A stretch of 64,000 bases of DNA from Synechococcus sp. C9 (GCF_022984075.1 NZ_JALAAD010000001.1:2274455-2338454); one strand, 5' to 3'. Shown: positions 17,025-26,974, counted from the stretch's first letter. The notes: generated by a model from the sequence alone, not told the origin. Numbers and translations are program-made.

Positions 17025-20000
17025 ATGGTCTGCGCTTCCCTGTGCCAATATCTGGCGCACCTGCCCCTGGTGCAACAGTGGGCACAAAAAATTCACCCCA
17101 GTCATCCCCTGGTGCTGTCCGGTCTGCCCCGATTTGGTAAGGTACTGCTGGTGAATGCCCTGGCGCAAATACGGGCACAACCCCTCCTGGTGATCACCCC
17201 CAATTTGGAAGAAGCGGCGCAATGGACGGCTTTAACCGAACAGATGGGCTGGTCGCAAGTAGCTTGTTATCCCACCGCCGAAGCCTCCCCCTACGAACCC
17301 TTTGACCCGGAACCGGAAACCCTCTGGGCGCAGTGGCAGGTACTCACCGACTTACAAAGTCCTAACCCGCCCAATGTCATCATTACGACCGACCGGGCAT
17401 TGCAACCCCACCTGCCCCCGCCAGAAGCCTTTGCGGAACTATGTATCACCATCAATCTCCAAGACAGCCCAACCCTGGCGACGCTGGTGCCAACCTTAAC
17501 CGCCCTGGGTTACAAACGGGTGGAACAGGTGAACGCCGAAGCCGAATTTAGCCAGCGGGGGGACATTTTGGATGTGTACCCGGTTGCCCATGAATTGCCG
17601 GTGCGCCTGGAGTGGTTTGGGGATACCCTGGAATCCCTGCGGGAACTCGACCCCCTCACCCAACGGGCGTTGGAACCCCTGACCGAAGTGCGCCTCACGC
17701 CGGTGGATTACCGAGCCTTGGTACTGCCCCGAATGCCTGATTTGGCACCCCATTTCACCGGCTACCGGCGGTTTCTCCCCCAAGCCTTTCCCCAGGTAGC
17801 GTCCCTGCTGGACTATCTACCCAGCCACACCTTATGCGTCATTGATGAACCCCAGCAATGTCGCCTGCACCATCAACGCTGGTGGGAACACGCCCAGGAA
17901 CAATGGGAACGTTCGGCGCAATCCGAGGGGATTTCCCCCATCCATGCCTCCTGGGAAACGATACAAAATCAGTTGGTGAACCAGCCGCAAATTCACTGCC
18001 ACGAGTGGAGTAGCGGAGAAGGCATTAACCTCAATCCCCGCCCAATTCCCAACACCCCCCACCAGTTTGCCCCCCTCGCCGAACTGATCCGCCAACATCG
18101 CTCCCAGTGCCGCACCTGGATTTTTTCGGCGCAACCCTCCCGCTGTGTCGCCGTACTCCAAGAGCATGACTGTCCCGCCCAGTTTGTCCCCAACGCCCAA
18201 GACCTGAATGCCATCCAACGGCTGGGGCAGGAACATACCCCCATCGCCCTCAAATACACGGGTTTGGGGGAATTGCAGGGGCTGTGGTTGCCCGCCTTGA
18301 GCCTGCTGGTACTCACGGATCGGGAACTATTCGGTCAACACCATCTGGGCACCCCCACAGCGAACCGCCGCCGCCGCCAAGCCCAATCGCTTCAAGTTGA
18401 CCCCAACCGCCTGCAACCGGGGGATTATGTCATCCATCGGCATCACGGGTGCGGGCAGTTTTTACGCCTGGATAAATTGGAAATTGACGGGCAAATTCGG
18501 GAATATCTGGTTTTACAATATGCGGACGGTTTACTGCAAGTGGCGGTGGATCAGGTGGGTAGCCTGTCCCGGTATCGGGGGGGCGGAACCCAGAAACCCG
18601 AACTCCATCGGTTGGCGAATAAAACCTGGGAAAAAACCCGGGAAAAAGTCCGCAAAAGTCTAAAAAAATTAGCCGTTAATTTACTAGAATTATACGCCAA
18701 ACGGGCGGAACAGACCCGGACTCCCTATTCCCCAGATAGCCCTTGGCAGAAGGAATTAGAGGATTCTTTTCCCTATGCCCTCACCCCGGATCAAGCCAAA
18801 GCCATTCAAGCGGTGAAAGCGGATTTAGAAGCCCCCCGTCCTATGGACCGTTTGGTGTGCGGGGATGTGGGTTTTGGCAAAACCGAAGTGGCAATTCGAG
18901 CCATTTTCAAAGTATTACTTGCAGGCAGACAGGTGGCTTTACTCGCCCCCACAACCGTCTTGGCACAACAGCATTATCACACCCTTAAAGAGCGATTTGC
19001 CCCCTACCCCATTCAGATTGCTTTGCTCAACCGGTTTCGCAGTCCCCAGGAGCGCAAACAGATTCTTGCCAAACTCAAAACCGGGGAATTGGACTGTGTG
19101 GTAGGCACCCATCAATTATTAAGTAATACGGTGACATTCCGGGATTTAGGATTATTAGTCGTGGATGAGGAACAGCGGTTTGGGGTCAATCATAAGGAAA
19201 AAATCAAAGCCTTAAAAACCACCGTAGATGTATTAACCTTAACCGCCACCCCCATCCCCCGTACTTTGTCGATGGCTCTATCGGGATTGCGGGAAATGAG
19301 CCTGATTACCACGCCACCCCCCTCCCGTCGCCCCATTAAAACCCATTTGATTCCCTACCAACCGGAGACCATTCGTGCCGCCATTGCCCAGGAGTTGGAT
19401 CGGGGGGGACAGGTGTTTTATGTTTTACCCAAAATTGCGGGGATGGAAGCCGCCATTGCTCAAATTCAACAGATGATCCCCACTGCCAAAATTATGTTGG
19501 CGCACGGACAATTAGCCCCAGAGGAATTAGAAGTCGCCATGCTGGCATTTAGTAACGGCGAAGCCGATATTTTGGTTTGCACAACCATTGTGGAATCCGG
19601 GTTAGATATTCCCCGGGTGAATACGATTATTATCGAAGATGCCCATCGGTTTGGTCTGGCGCAACTCTATCAACTGCGGGGGCGGGTGGGGCGAGCGGGG
19701 GTACAGGCGTATGCTTGGCTGACCTACCCGAGCGAGGAATTGCTCACGGAGGAAGCCAAAGCCCGTCTGCGTGCCATTCAGGAGTTTACGCATCTCGGTT
19801 CCGGTTACCAACTGGCACTGCGGGATTTGGACATTCGGGGGGCGGGGGATATTTTGGGAGCGGAGCAGTCGGGGCAGGTCGCCGCCGTCGGGTTTGACCT
19901 GTATTTAGAAATGTTACAGGAGGCGATTCAAGAGGTACGGGGGCAGGAAATTCCCAGCGTGGATGACACCCAAATTGACCTGAATTTAACCGCCTTTATT

Positions 20001-20411
20001 CCTGCGAATTATATGCCCAATTTAGAGCAAAAATTAAGTGCCTATCGTACCCTGGCGACCGCAGAAACTCCCCAGGAATTAACCAAAATTGCCCAGGAAT
20101 GGGTGAATTCTTACGGTGAGTTGCCAGTGCCAGTAGTGCAGTTGATCTTAGTCATGCGGGTGAAATTACTCGCCAAACAATTGGGCATCAGCCGTATTCG
20201 CCCCGATAAACCCCACGTCATTTTAGAAACGGCGATGGCGGCACCCGCTTGGCAACAATTGCTGACAGGATTATCCCCAAAACTCCATTCCCGGTTTGTC
20301 CACACCCCCGGCAAAATCACGGTGCGGGGACTGGCGACCCTACCCCCGGCGCAGCAGTTGGAACAATTGCTGAACTGGTTTCAGGCAATGGTGCAACGGC
20401 GGTCGGAGTGA
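17025..20411 (+). CDS. mfd: Transcription-repair coupling factor Mfd
   Basis: A 1128-residue protein. Domains in order: a UvrB-homologous N-terminal module (FEEAAQWTAL-like region, YKRVEQVNAEAEFSQRGDILDVYP), the RNA-polymerase-interacting CarD-like domain near residue 460 (LQPGDYVIHRHHGCGQFLRL), then SF2 helicase motifs (CGDVGFGKTEVA near 615, VVDEEQRFG near 713, GRVGRAG) and the C-terminal TRCF domain. Mfd removes stalled RNA polymerase at lesions and recruits UvrA. ATG 17025 is taken; a TTG three codons upstream is possible. Length is normal for the family. Confidence 0.97.
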   Translation: MVCASLCQYLAHLPLVQQWAQKIHPSHPLVLSGLPRFGKVLLVNALAQIRAQPLLVITPNLEEAAQWTALTEQMGWSQVACYPTAEASPYEPFDPEPETLWAQWQVLTDLQSPNPPNVIITTDRALQPHLPPPEAFAELCITINLQDSPTLATLVPTLTALGYKRVEQVNAEAEFSQRGDILDVYPVAHELPVRLEWFGDTLESLRELDPLTQRALEPLTEVRLTPVDYRALVLPRMPDLAPHFTGYRRFLPQAFPQVASLLDYLPSHTLCVIDEPQQCRLHHQRWWEHAQEQWERSAQSEGISPIHASWETIQNQLVNQPQIHCHEWSSGEGINLNPRPIPNTPHQFAPLAELIRQHRSQCRTWIFSAQPSRCVAVLQEHDCPAQFVPNAQDLNAIQRLGQEHTPIALKYTGLGELQGLWLPALSLLVLTDRELFGQHHLGTPTANRRRRQAQSLQVDPNRLQPGDYVIHRHHGCGQFLRLDKLEIDGQIREYLVLQYADGLLQVAVDQVGSLSRYRGGGTQKPELHRLANKTWEKTREKVRKSLKKLAVNLLELYAKRAEQTRTPYSPDSPWQKELEDSFPYALTPDQAKAIQAVKADLEAPRPMDRLVCGDVGFGKTEVAIRAIFKVLLAGRQVALLAPTTVLAQQHYHTLKERFAPYPIQIALLNRFRSPQERKQILAKLKTGELDCVVGTHQLLSNTVTFRDLGLLVVDEEQRFGVNHKEKIKALKTTVDVLTLTATPIPRTLSMALSGLREMSLITTPPPSRRPIKTHLIPYQPETIRAAIAQELDRGGQVFYVLPKIAGMEAAIAQIQQMIPTAKIMLAHGQLAPEELEVAMLAFSNGEADILVCTTIVESGLDIPRVNTIIIEDAHRFGLAQLYQLRGRVGRAGVQAYAWLTYPSEELLTEEAKARLRAIQEFTHLGSGYQLALRDLDIRGAGDILGAEQSGQVAAVGFDLYLEMLQEAIQEVRGQEIPSVDDTQIDLNLTAFIPANYMPNLEQKLSAYRTLATAETPQELTKIAQEWVNSYGELPVPVVQLILVMRVKLLAKQLGISRIRPDKPHVILETAMAAPAWQQLLTGLSPKLHSRFVHTPGKITVRGLATLPPAQQLEQLLNWFQAMVQRRSE

Positions 20412-20538
20412 CCACTCCAGTTGGTGCGGGTACAGCCATATCCCCCGGCAAAAAGGAACGGGCGGTGACAGCAACCAAAGCCACCCCAAAGGTAAGTACC
20501 AGCAAAAATGGCAAAATGAAACGGGTAAACCACGTCAT
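20317..20538 (-). CDS. Possible small membrane-anchored Pro/Ala/Thr-rich protein
   Basis: A 73-residue frame: an N-terminal membrane helix (FILPFLLVLTFGVALVAVTA) followed by a low-complexity Pro/Ala/Thr/Val tail. ATG 20538 has AGGAG 9 nt upstream. The 3' end overlaps the mfd C terminus by 95 nt in convergent orientation. The tail could be an artefact of GC-rich antisense sequence, so reality is uncertain. No homologue recognised. Confidence 0.42.
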   Translation of the reverse strand: MTWFTRFILPFLLVLTFGVALVAVTARSFLPGDMAVPAPTGVVTPTAVAPLPETSSAIVPTAAPGVGSPVPAP

Positions 20539-20605
20539 CGCAATCCACTCCTGAAGGGGGATAAAAACACTGTTTTCAAAATTTTAACAAATCTTAAATC
20601 GTAGG

Positions 20606-20724
20606 TATAGAGGCATTCTACTTGATTTACAAACAGAAATTCCCCAGAACCATACACCGCAGGTGCTTCTTTTACGGGGGCGATGCCCTGCGACCCTTAT
20701 TCTAAACTGAGTTGAGATGACTAT
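20606..20724 (+). repeat. MITE-like intergenic repeat, degenerate
   Basis: Contains TATAGAGGCATTCTACTTGATT, the middle CAGAAATTCCCCAGAACCA and the core ACGGGGGCGATGCCCTGCGACCC (quoted in part), ending near GATGACTATG. It carries about 20 extra bases in the core relative to the 50040 copy. Confidence 0.7.
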
Positions 20725-20739
20725 GTCTGTGAATACCAA

Positions 20740-20800
20740 GGTTACTAAAAACCAGCACGGGGCGGTGCCCTGCGACCCTTGATTTTGTCAGGATATTTGC
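20740..20800 (+). repeat. MITE-like repeat fragment (core only)
   Basis: Core ACCAGCACGGGGCGGTGCCC followed by TGCGACCCTTG and AGGATATTTGC; ends are degraded. Together with the copy at 20606 it fills most of the 20539-20961 spacer, which contains no other recognisable gene. Confidence 0.6.
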
Positions 20801-20961
20801 AAGTATAAAACTTTTGCTCATAATTCATAATTTGAATGATATTGCTATAGCATTGGCGATAGATTCAACCCTACCCATTTTCACAGCCAGCCAGCCCCAC
20901 GTATGCAACACATTTGCGATACATTCACGAGATCAATCCGTCACCCACACTACCTTTTACC

Positions 20962-23900
20962 ATGAACGTCAAACCAGGGTATGTCCTGAAATTTTCGCCC
21001 CCAACCGCACGGGCACTGGTCGCTGGTATCCAAGATTGGCAGGAGCGGGGATTACTCCAGGGGGCAACGGTGGCACTCCAAATCCAACAACACCAGGGGG
21101 AAACGGATTTAATCTTAAACGCTACGACTTCCACACAAATCTCTGAACTGGCACAGGGATTAGCGGCTTGGGCGGAACTGAATCTCATTACTTCGCCCAT
21201 CCAATGTAAAGTCATTTTACCCCAGTTGTCTGAATCTTTACTCATGGGTTTAGACCATTGGTTAAGCAGTGGATTGGTTGCCGATCAAGTCGTGCGGCAG
21301 TTTTGTCAAACCTATTGGTGGCAACCCTTGACCGGGGTAGGAACTCCGGCGGCTGGAGGGGGGAAACCCCTTTCAATGGTCAGAGCTTATGCCTTGTGGG
21401 CGTTGGGATTTTTGGGGGTGTGTGGTTTACATCGTCTGTACTTGGGACAGGTAGTGCCGGGGTTGTTGTGGCTGTTTACCCTGGGGTTGTGCGGTTTCGG
21501 GCAGGTAATTGATGTATTTTTGATCCCCAATTTGACCCAATCGGCTAACCGGCGGCGGGGTTTGGTTCCGGCTACGGTTACTCCTACTTCTGAGCGAGCG
21601 CCCCAACCCCAATTGTTGCGGTCATTTCGGGCGGAATTAAGCGTCCTCTGGCTGGCGCTGGTGGGGGTATTTTTGGTACTGCTTTCTTCGGTGGTATTGG
21701 CGGCGAGTGTGTGGGATAGCTTGGGAACCCTGGGGCAATATGGGCTTTTGTGGTTCTATACCCTGGGATTTGGCGGTATGGCATTGTGGTTACGTTCTAA
21801 GGACAATGTGCCATTAACTGCCCTCATGCTCCAGGTGGCAACCGTACTGCTGATTCCCGTTAATTTTTGGACAATTGACCAGTTGGGGTTATGGTCGCAG
21901 GGCTTGCCAATTGTGCCGTTGGGGGCGGGCTTGGTGTTGACCGGGCTGGGGTTTTGGTTGCAGGGGCGGACGGCGATGCCCTGGGGGTTAGGACTGGTCT
22001 TGCTCCTGCCCTGGTTGCAATCTGGCTGGCAAAGTCCTGGCATCATTTACAGTACAGTGTATGGCGGAAGTTTACTAACAACTGCTGTACTTTGGCGGGG
22101 TCGCCATGCCCCTTGGTCGAGTCTGACTTGGGTGGGCATTTTTGGTGGGCTGGGTTTGCTGATTGTCCGAGCCATTGATACGCTTGAGCCGCCGTATTAT
22201 AACCTGGCATTGGCGATTGGTCTCAACGGTTGGTTAATTGTTTGGTTAACCCGTTCTCAATCATTACAAATGTGGGGGTTGGTGGGGTGGATTTTAACGT
22301 TTTTGGGTTGGTTTTTGGCGATCCCCACTGGTTTTTTGCCTGATGGTCGTTGGTCATGGCAGGCTTTGGTGATGGTCATTTTGCTGGGTGAATTGCTCTA
22401 CTATCGCCTGCGTTCACGGCAAGAATTTTCCGCACTGTTGGGCTTGTTTGGTCTGCAACTGCAAGCCCTCTGGTTACTCTGGGGAGCAATTCCTAGCCCG
22501 GGACGGGCGCAGATTTTGACCTGGGCGGAACAGGTGGGGGGAACCCTGGGGATGCCTACCGTATTGCTCAGTATTTTGTGGTTACCGGCGGTGGGGTCAA
22601 CCATGCTGGCAAGACAATTATTTGAGAGTTGGTCAGCCCCAAAGTTAACCAAATTGACTGGCATTTTCGCCCTGGCTTTGGGCAGTAGCTTGTCCATACT
22701 TAGTTTGAGCAATCCCACCTGGCGGATTTTGGTTTGGGGGGGCTGTGGGTGTTATTTGGTGTTCTGGTTACGCCGTCAATTGCAGGTGCAACTGGGGTGG
22801 ATTTACCTTCTGCAAACCCTGTTTTTAAGTACGCTTTTATTTGCAGTGGATCGGCTGGCACCAAATTTGCCAACGGCGATTTGGGTACTGCTTTTGTTTG
22901 CACTGGCGGCGGGGCAATGGTGCTGGAGTTGTACCGATCACCCCTGGGGGCGCACCGGTTGGCTGGTGGGGCTGGTACTGATGGGGTTGGGGTATAGGGA
23001 ATGGTTGCCCTGGGTATGGGGGGGGACTGCCGTCAATGGCTGGGTGTTGAGTGCGTTTATCCCTGGAATTTTTCTCAGTATTTTGTCCTGGCAGTCGCAG
23101 TGCATAGCTCCCCGCTGGTGGGTGGGAATTTCCCTGGTGAGCGTGGTGGGGAGTGCCATGTTTCTACCCCCTGGATGGGAAATGCCGGGACTTTGGCTGG
23201 CGACGGGGGTGGCGGCGCTGGGGGCTTGGCGGTGGCGGCATGGATTTCCCGGCGTGGTGGCACTGAGTCTGGGGTTCGCCCTATGGGCTAAACTGGTTGC
23301 CCAATTTTTGCCCCAGGGCAGTTGGTCGGCGGGGGTCGTCTGGGCTTATGTGCTGTGGGTCTGGGCGTGGCGGCATTACCTCACCCAGCGGTTGCGCTCT
23401 GTCAATTCTATCAATAACGTTTATGCCCAAATTTGTGACGCTTGGGCAGGGGTTGTCACGGGAATAATGTTAGTATTTTTTACATATGAAATTTATACAG
23501 ATTACCGGTATTATTTGGCGGATATGTCCCCGCCATCGGTGTGGTCGCTGTGGGTGGTGGGGGTGCTGACCCTGGGCTTGGGGTATCGCCTCTATCAGCA
23601 GGTGCATCCCTGGGTGGGGTATGGGTTGGTGTGGAGTTTGGAAGTGGGGCTGGCTTTGAGTGCATTATTCACCCCCAATCCTTGGCTGATTTTGGGCTTG
23701 GGTAATGCGACTTTAGGTACACTTGCACTACTGCTGTTGGTATGGCGGCAGGCTTGGGGTACGGCGTTGGTTGGCGTTCCCCTCTTTTATGGGGTCATCG
23801 GTGCGTTGGTGGGGTTGGGGACGAGTTTGACGGCGTTCACCGGTTGGATGTCGGTGGCGTTGGGGGGGATGAGTCTGGGGGTGGGGTGCAGGCGGGAGCG

Positions 23901-25089
23901 GTGGCAACCGTTGACCTATGTGGGTATGGGCATCATTACCCTGGGCTTGTACCAATTTTTGGTGTACCAATTACTGCAATTACCAGCGGGGAAACCGGGG
24001 GATGGGTGGATGATTTTGGCTGGCTTGGGGGTGATTTTGAGCTATGCCTATATGGGCTTGAGGGTGGGGTTAAGCCATTGGTTGGTGCGGTGGAATGTGC
24101 CGGTTTTAGCGGTGACACGCATGGGGCATGGGCATTGGGGGCTGGCGGTTGGGTTGGCGGCGATCCGTTTTGGCTTTCCCACCAGTACCAATGGGGTGAT
24201 TGGTAATGCAATTGTATTGGTTTTATGTGGCGTTTATGCGCTAGGATATGGTCGGCAGTCAGGGCGGTGGGTGTGGGGCGGTTTGGCGACCCTATTGGCA
24301 ACGTGGGGGGATATTTTGGTGTTGGTGGTGCCGGAACATACCTTGGTAAATTGGGCGGGGACAGGGGCGAGTTTACTGGGTGTACTGCTGATGTCTGCAC
24401 CCTGGGTTCGTTGGGGTTGGTCGGATGTCCGCCCTTGGCAACAGGTGGGTCTGCTGATTCCGGGGGTGAATGTATTGTTACTCGCTGGGATTGCTGGCGG
24501 GGAGATGGTCACTTGGGCAAACCTTTGGGTAACGGCGGCGTTTTATGCCTGGTCTGCCAAGCGGGATGTGCGCCGGAGTTATGTGAGTTTGCTGTTGTTG
24601 GATTGGGGGTTGCTGAAATTTTTGCGGGAGCAGGGTTGGCGGACGTTTTTAATTTATGGGCTGATTGTGGGGGTGTCTTTACTTTATATTGCCCAGATTG
24701 ATCCCTATTGGCGCAGGGATGACACCCGAGAACGGCGGCATTTTCTCCGCTGTGTGGCGACGGGTTTGCTTGGGCTAACGGCGATTTGGGAATCCCAGGG
24801 GGCTTGGGTGCCGGGGTTCTTGACGATGGGTTTGGGGTTGGGCTTGGCGGGGTTGGGCTTAGGACTGCGGGTGCGGGCTTATTTGTTTAGCGGTACTTTG
24901 ATTTTTGCCCTACAAGCCTTAATTCAAGTTTGGATTTTTATCACAACGTACAGTATTTTGCTCTGGGCACTGGGGCTGGGGTTGGGTATGGCAATGCTCT
25001 GGGTGGCGGCTACCTTTGAAACCCGACGTACCCAGGTCATGGCACTGATGCAGACCTTTTTTCAGAGGGAATTGGCAAGGTGGGAGTGA
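20962..25089 (+). CDS. Giant polytopic membrane protein with N-terminal TM2 domain
   Basis: A 1375-residue protein. Residues ~1-125 are soluble. About residues 145-200 are a TM2 domain (WALGFLGVCGLHRLYLGQ, LGLCGFGQVIDVFLIPNL). From residue ~225 to the end the chain is an almost unbroken series of hydrophobic helices, several tens by eye, rich in Trp, Leu and Gly. No transporter signature, catalytic motif or ATPase is visible. TM2-plus-polytopic proteins occur in cyanobacteria without assigned function. ATG 20962 is preferred over the in-frame upstream start at 20914. It is flanked by intergenic repeats and the DUF760 gene. Confidence 0.87.
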   Translation: MNVKPGYVLKFSPPTARALVAGIQDWQERGLLQGATVALQIQQHQGETDLILNATTSTQISELAQGLAAWAELNLITSPIQCKVILPQLSESLLMGLDHWLSSGLVADQVVRQFCQTYWWQPLTGVGTPAAGGGKPLSMVRAYALWALGFLGVCGLHRLYLGQVVPGLLWLFTLGLCGFGQVIDVFLIPNLTQSANRRRGLVPATVTPTSERAPQPQLLRSFRAELSVLWLALVGVFLVLLSSVVLAASVWDSLGTLGQYGLLWFYTLGFGGMALWLRSKDNVPLTALMLQVATVLLIPVNFWTIDQLGLWSQGLPIVPLGAGLVLTGLGFWLQGRTAMPWGLGLVLLLPWLQSGWQSPGIIYSTVYGGSLLTTAVLWRGRHAPWSSLTWVGIFGGLGLLIVRAIDTLEPPYYNLALAIGLNGWLIVWLTRSQSLQMWGLVGWILTFLGWFLAIPTGFLPDGRWSWQALVMVILLGELLYYRLRSRQEFSALLGLFGLQLQALWLLWGAIPSPGRAQILTWAEQVGGTLGMPTVLLSILWLPAVGSTMLARQLFESWSAPKLTKLTGIFALALGSSLSILSLSNPTWRILVWGGCGCYLVFWLRRQLQVQLGWIYLLQTLFLSTLLFAVDRLAPNLPTAIWVLLLFALAAGQWCWSCTDHPWGRTGWLVGLVLMGLGYREWLPWVWGGTAVNGWVLSAFIPGIFLSILSWQSQCIAPRWWVGISLVSVVGSAMFLPPGWEMPGLWLATGVAALGAWRWRHGFPGVVALSLGFALWAKLVAQFLPQGSWSAGVVWAYVLWVWAWRHYLTQRLRSVNSINNVYAQICDAWAGVVTGIMLVFFTYEIYTDYRYYLADMSPPSVWSLWVVGVLTLGLGYRLYQQVHPWVGYGLVWSLEVGLALSALFTPNPWLILGLGNATLGTLALLLLVWRQAWGTALVGVPLFYGVIGALVGLGTSLTAFTGWMSVALGGMSLGVGCRRERWQPLTYVGMGIITLGLYQFLVYQLLQLPAGKPGDGWMILAGLGVILSYAYMGLRVGLSHWLVRWNVPVLAVTRMGHGHWGLAVGLAAIRFGFPTSTNGVIGNAIVLVLCGVYALGYGRQSGRWVWGGLATLLATWGDILVLVVPEHTLVNWAGTGASLLGVLLMSAPWVRWGWSDVRPWQQVGLLIPGVNVLLLAGIAGGEMVTWANLWVTAAFYAWSAKRDVRRSYVSLLLLDWGLLKFLREQGWRTFLIYGLIVGVSLLYIAQIDPYWRRDDTRERRHFLRCVATGLLGLTAIWESQGAWVPGFLTMGLGLGLAGLGLGLRVRAYLFSGTLIFALQALIQVWIFITTYSILLWALGLGLGMAMLWVAATFETRRTQVMALMQTFFQRELARWE

Positions 25090-25246
25090 TCGGGGTAATC
25101 GGGATGTCCATTGTAACCATTACCAGGATAGTATTCTCCTAGAATTAATTAAAATGAACCAAGCTAAACAAAGTTCGGTTTCTCCCACTGTAGTTGATGC
25201 TGGGGTTTGTTAACGTGATCTTAGGTTGTTATTCATACTTTTGCCT

Positions 25247-25555
25247 ATGCTTGGAGCAAATGAACTAGAGACCAACCATCTTTGGGAATATGTTCAATCC
25301 CTGTCCCCGGAGGTCGTGGAACAATTGTCCCTGCCCACCAGCCCGGAAGCCCGTCAGGTGATGGAACGGAACATTTTGGGGCTATTGGGGCATCTGCCTG
25401 CGGAACATTTCCGGGTGCAAATTACCGTAGATCGGGAGCATTTGGGGCGGTTGCTGGCTTCAGCGATGGTGAGTGGTTATTTCCTGCGGAACGTGGAACA
25501 GCGCTATGCCCTCGACAACTATTATCGTTCCCTTCAGGATTCCAACCCCTCCTGA
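25247..25555 (+). CDS. DUF760-family protein
   Basis: A 102-residue protein with LWEYVQSLSPEVVEQLSLP, MERNILGLLGHLP and RLLASAMVSGYFLRNVEQRY, the pattern of DUF760 proteins shared by cyanobacteria and chloroplasts. Function unknown. ATG 25247 is used, since upstream extension would add only a Leu/Ile-rich heptapeptide. Its last 22 nt overlap the convergent HTH gene. Confidence 0.82.
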   Translation: MLGANELETNHLWEYVQSLSPEVVEQLSLPTSPEARQVMERNILGLLGHLPAEHFRVQITVDREHLGRLLASAMVSGYFLRNVEQRYALDNYYRSLQDSNPS

Positions 25556-26124
25556 CCAAATTCCTGTAGTGCCCGCACCAATTCCCCGTAGGCATCCGGT
25601 GACATCCGTTCTGCCAGCAGGGTGAGCAGAGGTCGAAAAGCGGGTTGGGGTGGAGCCAGAGCCTTGCGCCCCAACTCACTAATCAGTTGTACCAGCTGGG
25701 TGACATCCCCCAGACTCCAATTCATCGGTTCAATAATGACGGTCTTGCCATCCCTAACCGTGCGTTGGCGGGTGACAGGCAGGCTCAAAATGGTATCCAC
25801 TTTTCTTTGTAATGCCCGCACGTAGTCCCACTCGGTTTCCCGCCACTGTTCCTGCCGTTGCCGCCAAACGTCCTGCTGGTGCTGTTGCTGGTTATTGTAA
25901 TGCTGTTGCCATAACATCGCTAAATACTGATCCCAGGCGGCGGCACGTTCGACCCACTGCCAGCGGTTGAGCCATTTGGACAACTGTGCGAGGGGATAAT
26001 TCTGACACAGGGGTTCCAAGCGGCGCTGGGCACCCATTTCCCGATAGCGGCAAAACATTTGGTATGCCCGTTGGGGTTCCCGGGGTTGCCGCTCCCAAGC
26101 CGGTTCGTGCAGGAGTAACACCAT
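25534..26124 (-). CDS. Terminase-small-subunit-like HTH protein, function unknown
   Basis: A 196-residue protein. The N-terminal part WERQPREPQRAYQMFCRYRE, then LAQLSKWLNRWQWVERAAAWDQYL, resembles the helix-turn-helix of phage small terminase-like proteins common in cyanobacterial chromosomes. A Gln-rich helix (QQHYNNQQQHQQDVWRQRQEQ) and a C-terminal helical region (LTLLAERMSPDAYGELVRAL) follow. No large terminase or phage genes are near, so a phage role is not supported. ATG 26124 is chosen over an upstream start at 26160. Confidence 0.77.
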   Translation of the reverse strand: MVLLLHEPAWERQPREPQRAYQMFCRYREMGAQRRLEPLCQNYPLAQLSKWLNRWQWVERAAAWDQYLAMLWQQHYNNQQQHQQDVWRQRQEQWRETEWDYVRALQRKVDTILSLPVTRQRTVRDGKTVIIEPMNWSLGDVTQLVQLISELGRKALAPPQPAFRPLLTLLAERMSPDAYGELVRALQEFGQEGLES

Positions 26125-26168
26125 AGCTCTAGTGTAAACCAGAACTTTTCTCCGTTCCAATGGTACTT

Positions 26169-26966
26169 TTACTCAGGGGTGGGAAGGGTTTGTAGAAATT
26201 GCACAACAGCTTGGGCTTCGGAGGCTGTCAATTGGTAGCGGGATTCTTTAGAAAATTGGGTTTGTAAATAACTCCGTCCTTCGGTAATGGTCCATCCTAC
26301 CCGTTGCATTTCCTGTCCAATGATTTCAATTTCGGGGAGTAGTTCAATGACTCCAGCAACCAAGCGATAACACATCGGTTCTGGATCATTTTCCCCTTGC
26401 CAAGGTTGACCAAAACTCATAGATAACAAGCAATGATTACTAATCGATTGCCCCTGGTTTAATTTATTAATCGTGATTGGGTCGGTAACGCTAAAACCTA
26501 TTTTTTCGGAATCATAAATATCATCTAAAATAAATACTTTACACTTACCATATTGATTCCGTTCCCATCGTAATTGTTTGGCTTCAATAAGTTGCAACGT
26601 CTGAGCGGGTTTAATTTTATTCAAATAAGCAGAAGGAATTTTGCGACCAAATTCTGGATAAAGTAATTGCTGTTCACGGTAACGTAGAATCTGAATAACC
26701 TCTGCTTTTCCTACAATGTTCCAGTCCTGACTTTTATAGAGGCGATTTTCTCTTTCATACCCAGAACTTCGTTCGTTGGTAAGCGGTATATCTACAATGT
26801 CTAATAGGTTAATTTGCTCCGATGGTATCGTACTGTCATTCGTAGGAATTCGTCCATCATCTAACTCGGATACAGGGCGCACCCATTCACCAGAATCAAC
26901 AGTAATGCCAGCAATACATCGCCCTTGATGTTTATAGGAATTCGCCAAACAAATGACCCGCCGCAT
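26169..26966 (-). CDS. Dual-OB-domain protein, third gene of a DUF488 operon
   Basis: A 265-residue protein. It begins RRVICLANSYKHQGRCIAGI and continues GEWVRPVSELDDGRI, LLDIVDIPL and the second half RWERNQYGKCKVFILDD, with two beta-rich halves consistent with the dual OB-fold family seen in bacterial accessory operons. OB folds usually bind nucleic acid or small ligands. ATG 26966 is preceded by TAGGAG, which overlaps the stop of the DUF488 gene upstream, so translation is coupled. Its biochemical role is unknown. AT-rich relative to neighbours. Confidence 0.8.
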   Translation of the reverse strand: MRRVICLANSYKHQGRCIAGITVDSGEWVRPVSELDDGRIPTNDSTIPSEQINLLDIVDIPLTNERSSGYERENRLYKSQDWNIVGKAEVIQILRYREQQLLYPEFGRKIPSAYLNKIKPAQTLQLIEAKQLRWERNQYGKCKVFILDDIYDSEKIGFSVTDPITINKLNQGQSISNHCLLSMSFGQPWQGENDPEPMCYRLVAGVIELLPEIEIIGQEMQRVGWTITEGRSYLQTQFSKESRYQLTASEAQAVVQFLQTLPTPE

Positions 26967-26974
26967 AACCACTC

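Noticed and set aside
23742-24701. Several Gly-rich + and Pro-rich - frames within the giant membrane protein gene
   Set aside because: They follow from its Leu/Gly/Trp-rich GC-biased codons in other frames and have no independent starts or motifs.
20962-25089. Calcyanin or other biomineralisation candidate
   Set aside because: Gly-rich membrane helices are present but no tandem glycine-zipper repeats of the calcyanin type are visible here or elsewhere in the window.
25154-25213. 19-codon frame (MNQAKQSSVSPTVVDAGVC) before the DUF760 gene
   Set aside because: No ribosome site and no recognisable leader-peptide feature.
25534-26124. Prophage signal from the terminase-like HTH protein
   Set aside because: No other phage genes in the window; such proteins are common as single chromosomal genes in cyanobacteria.
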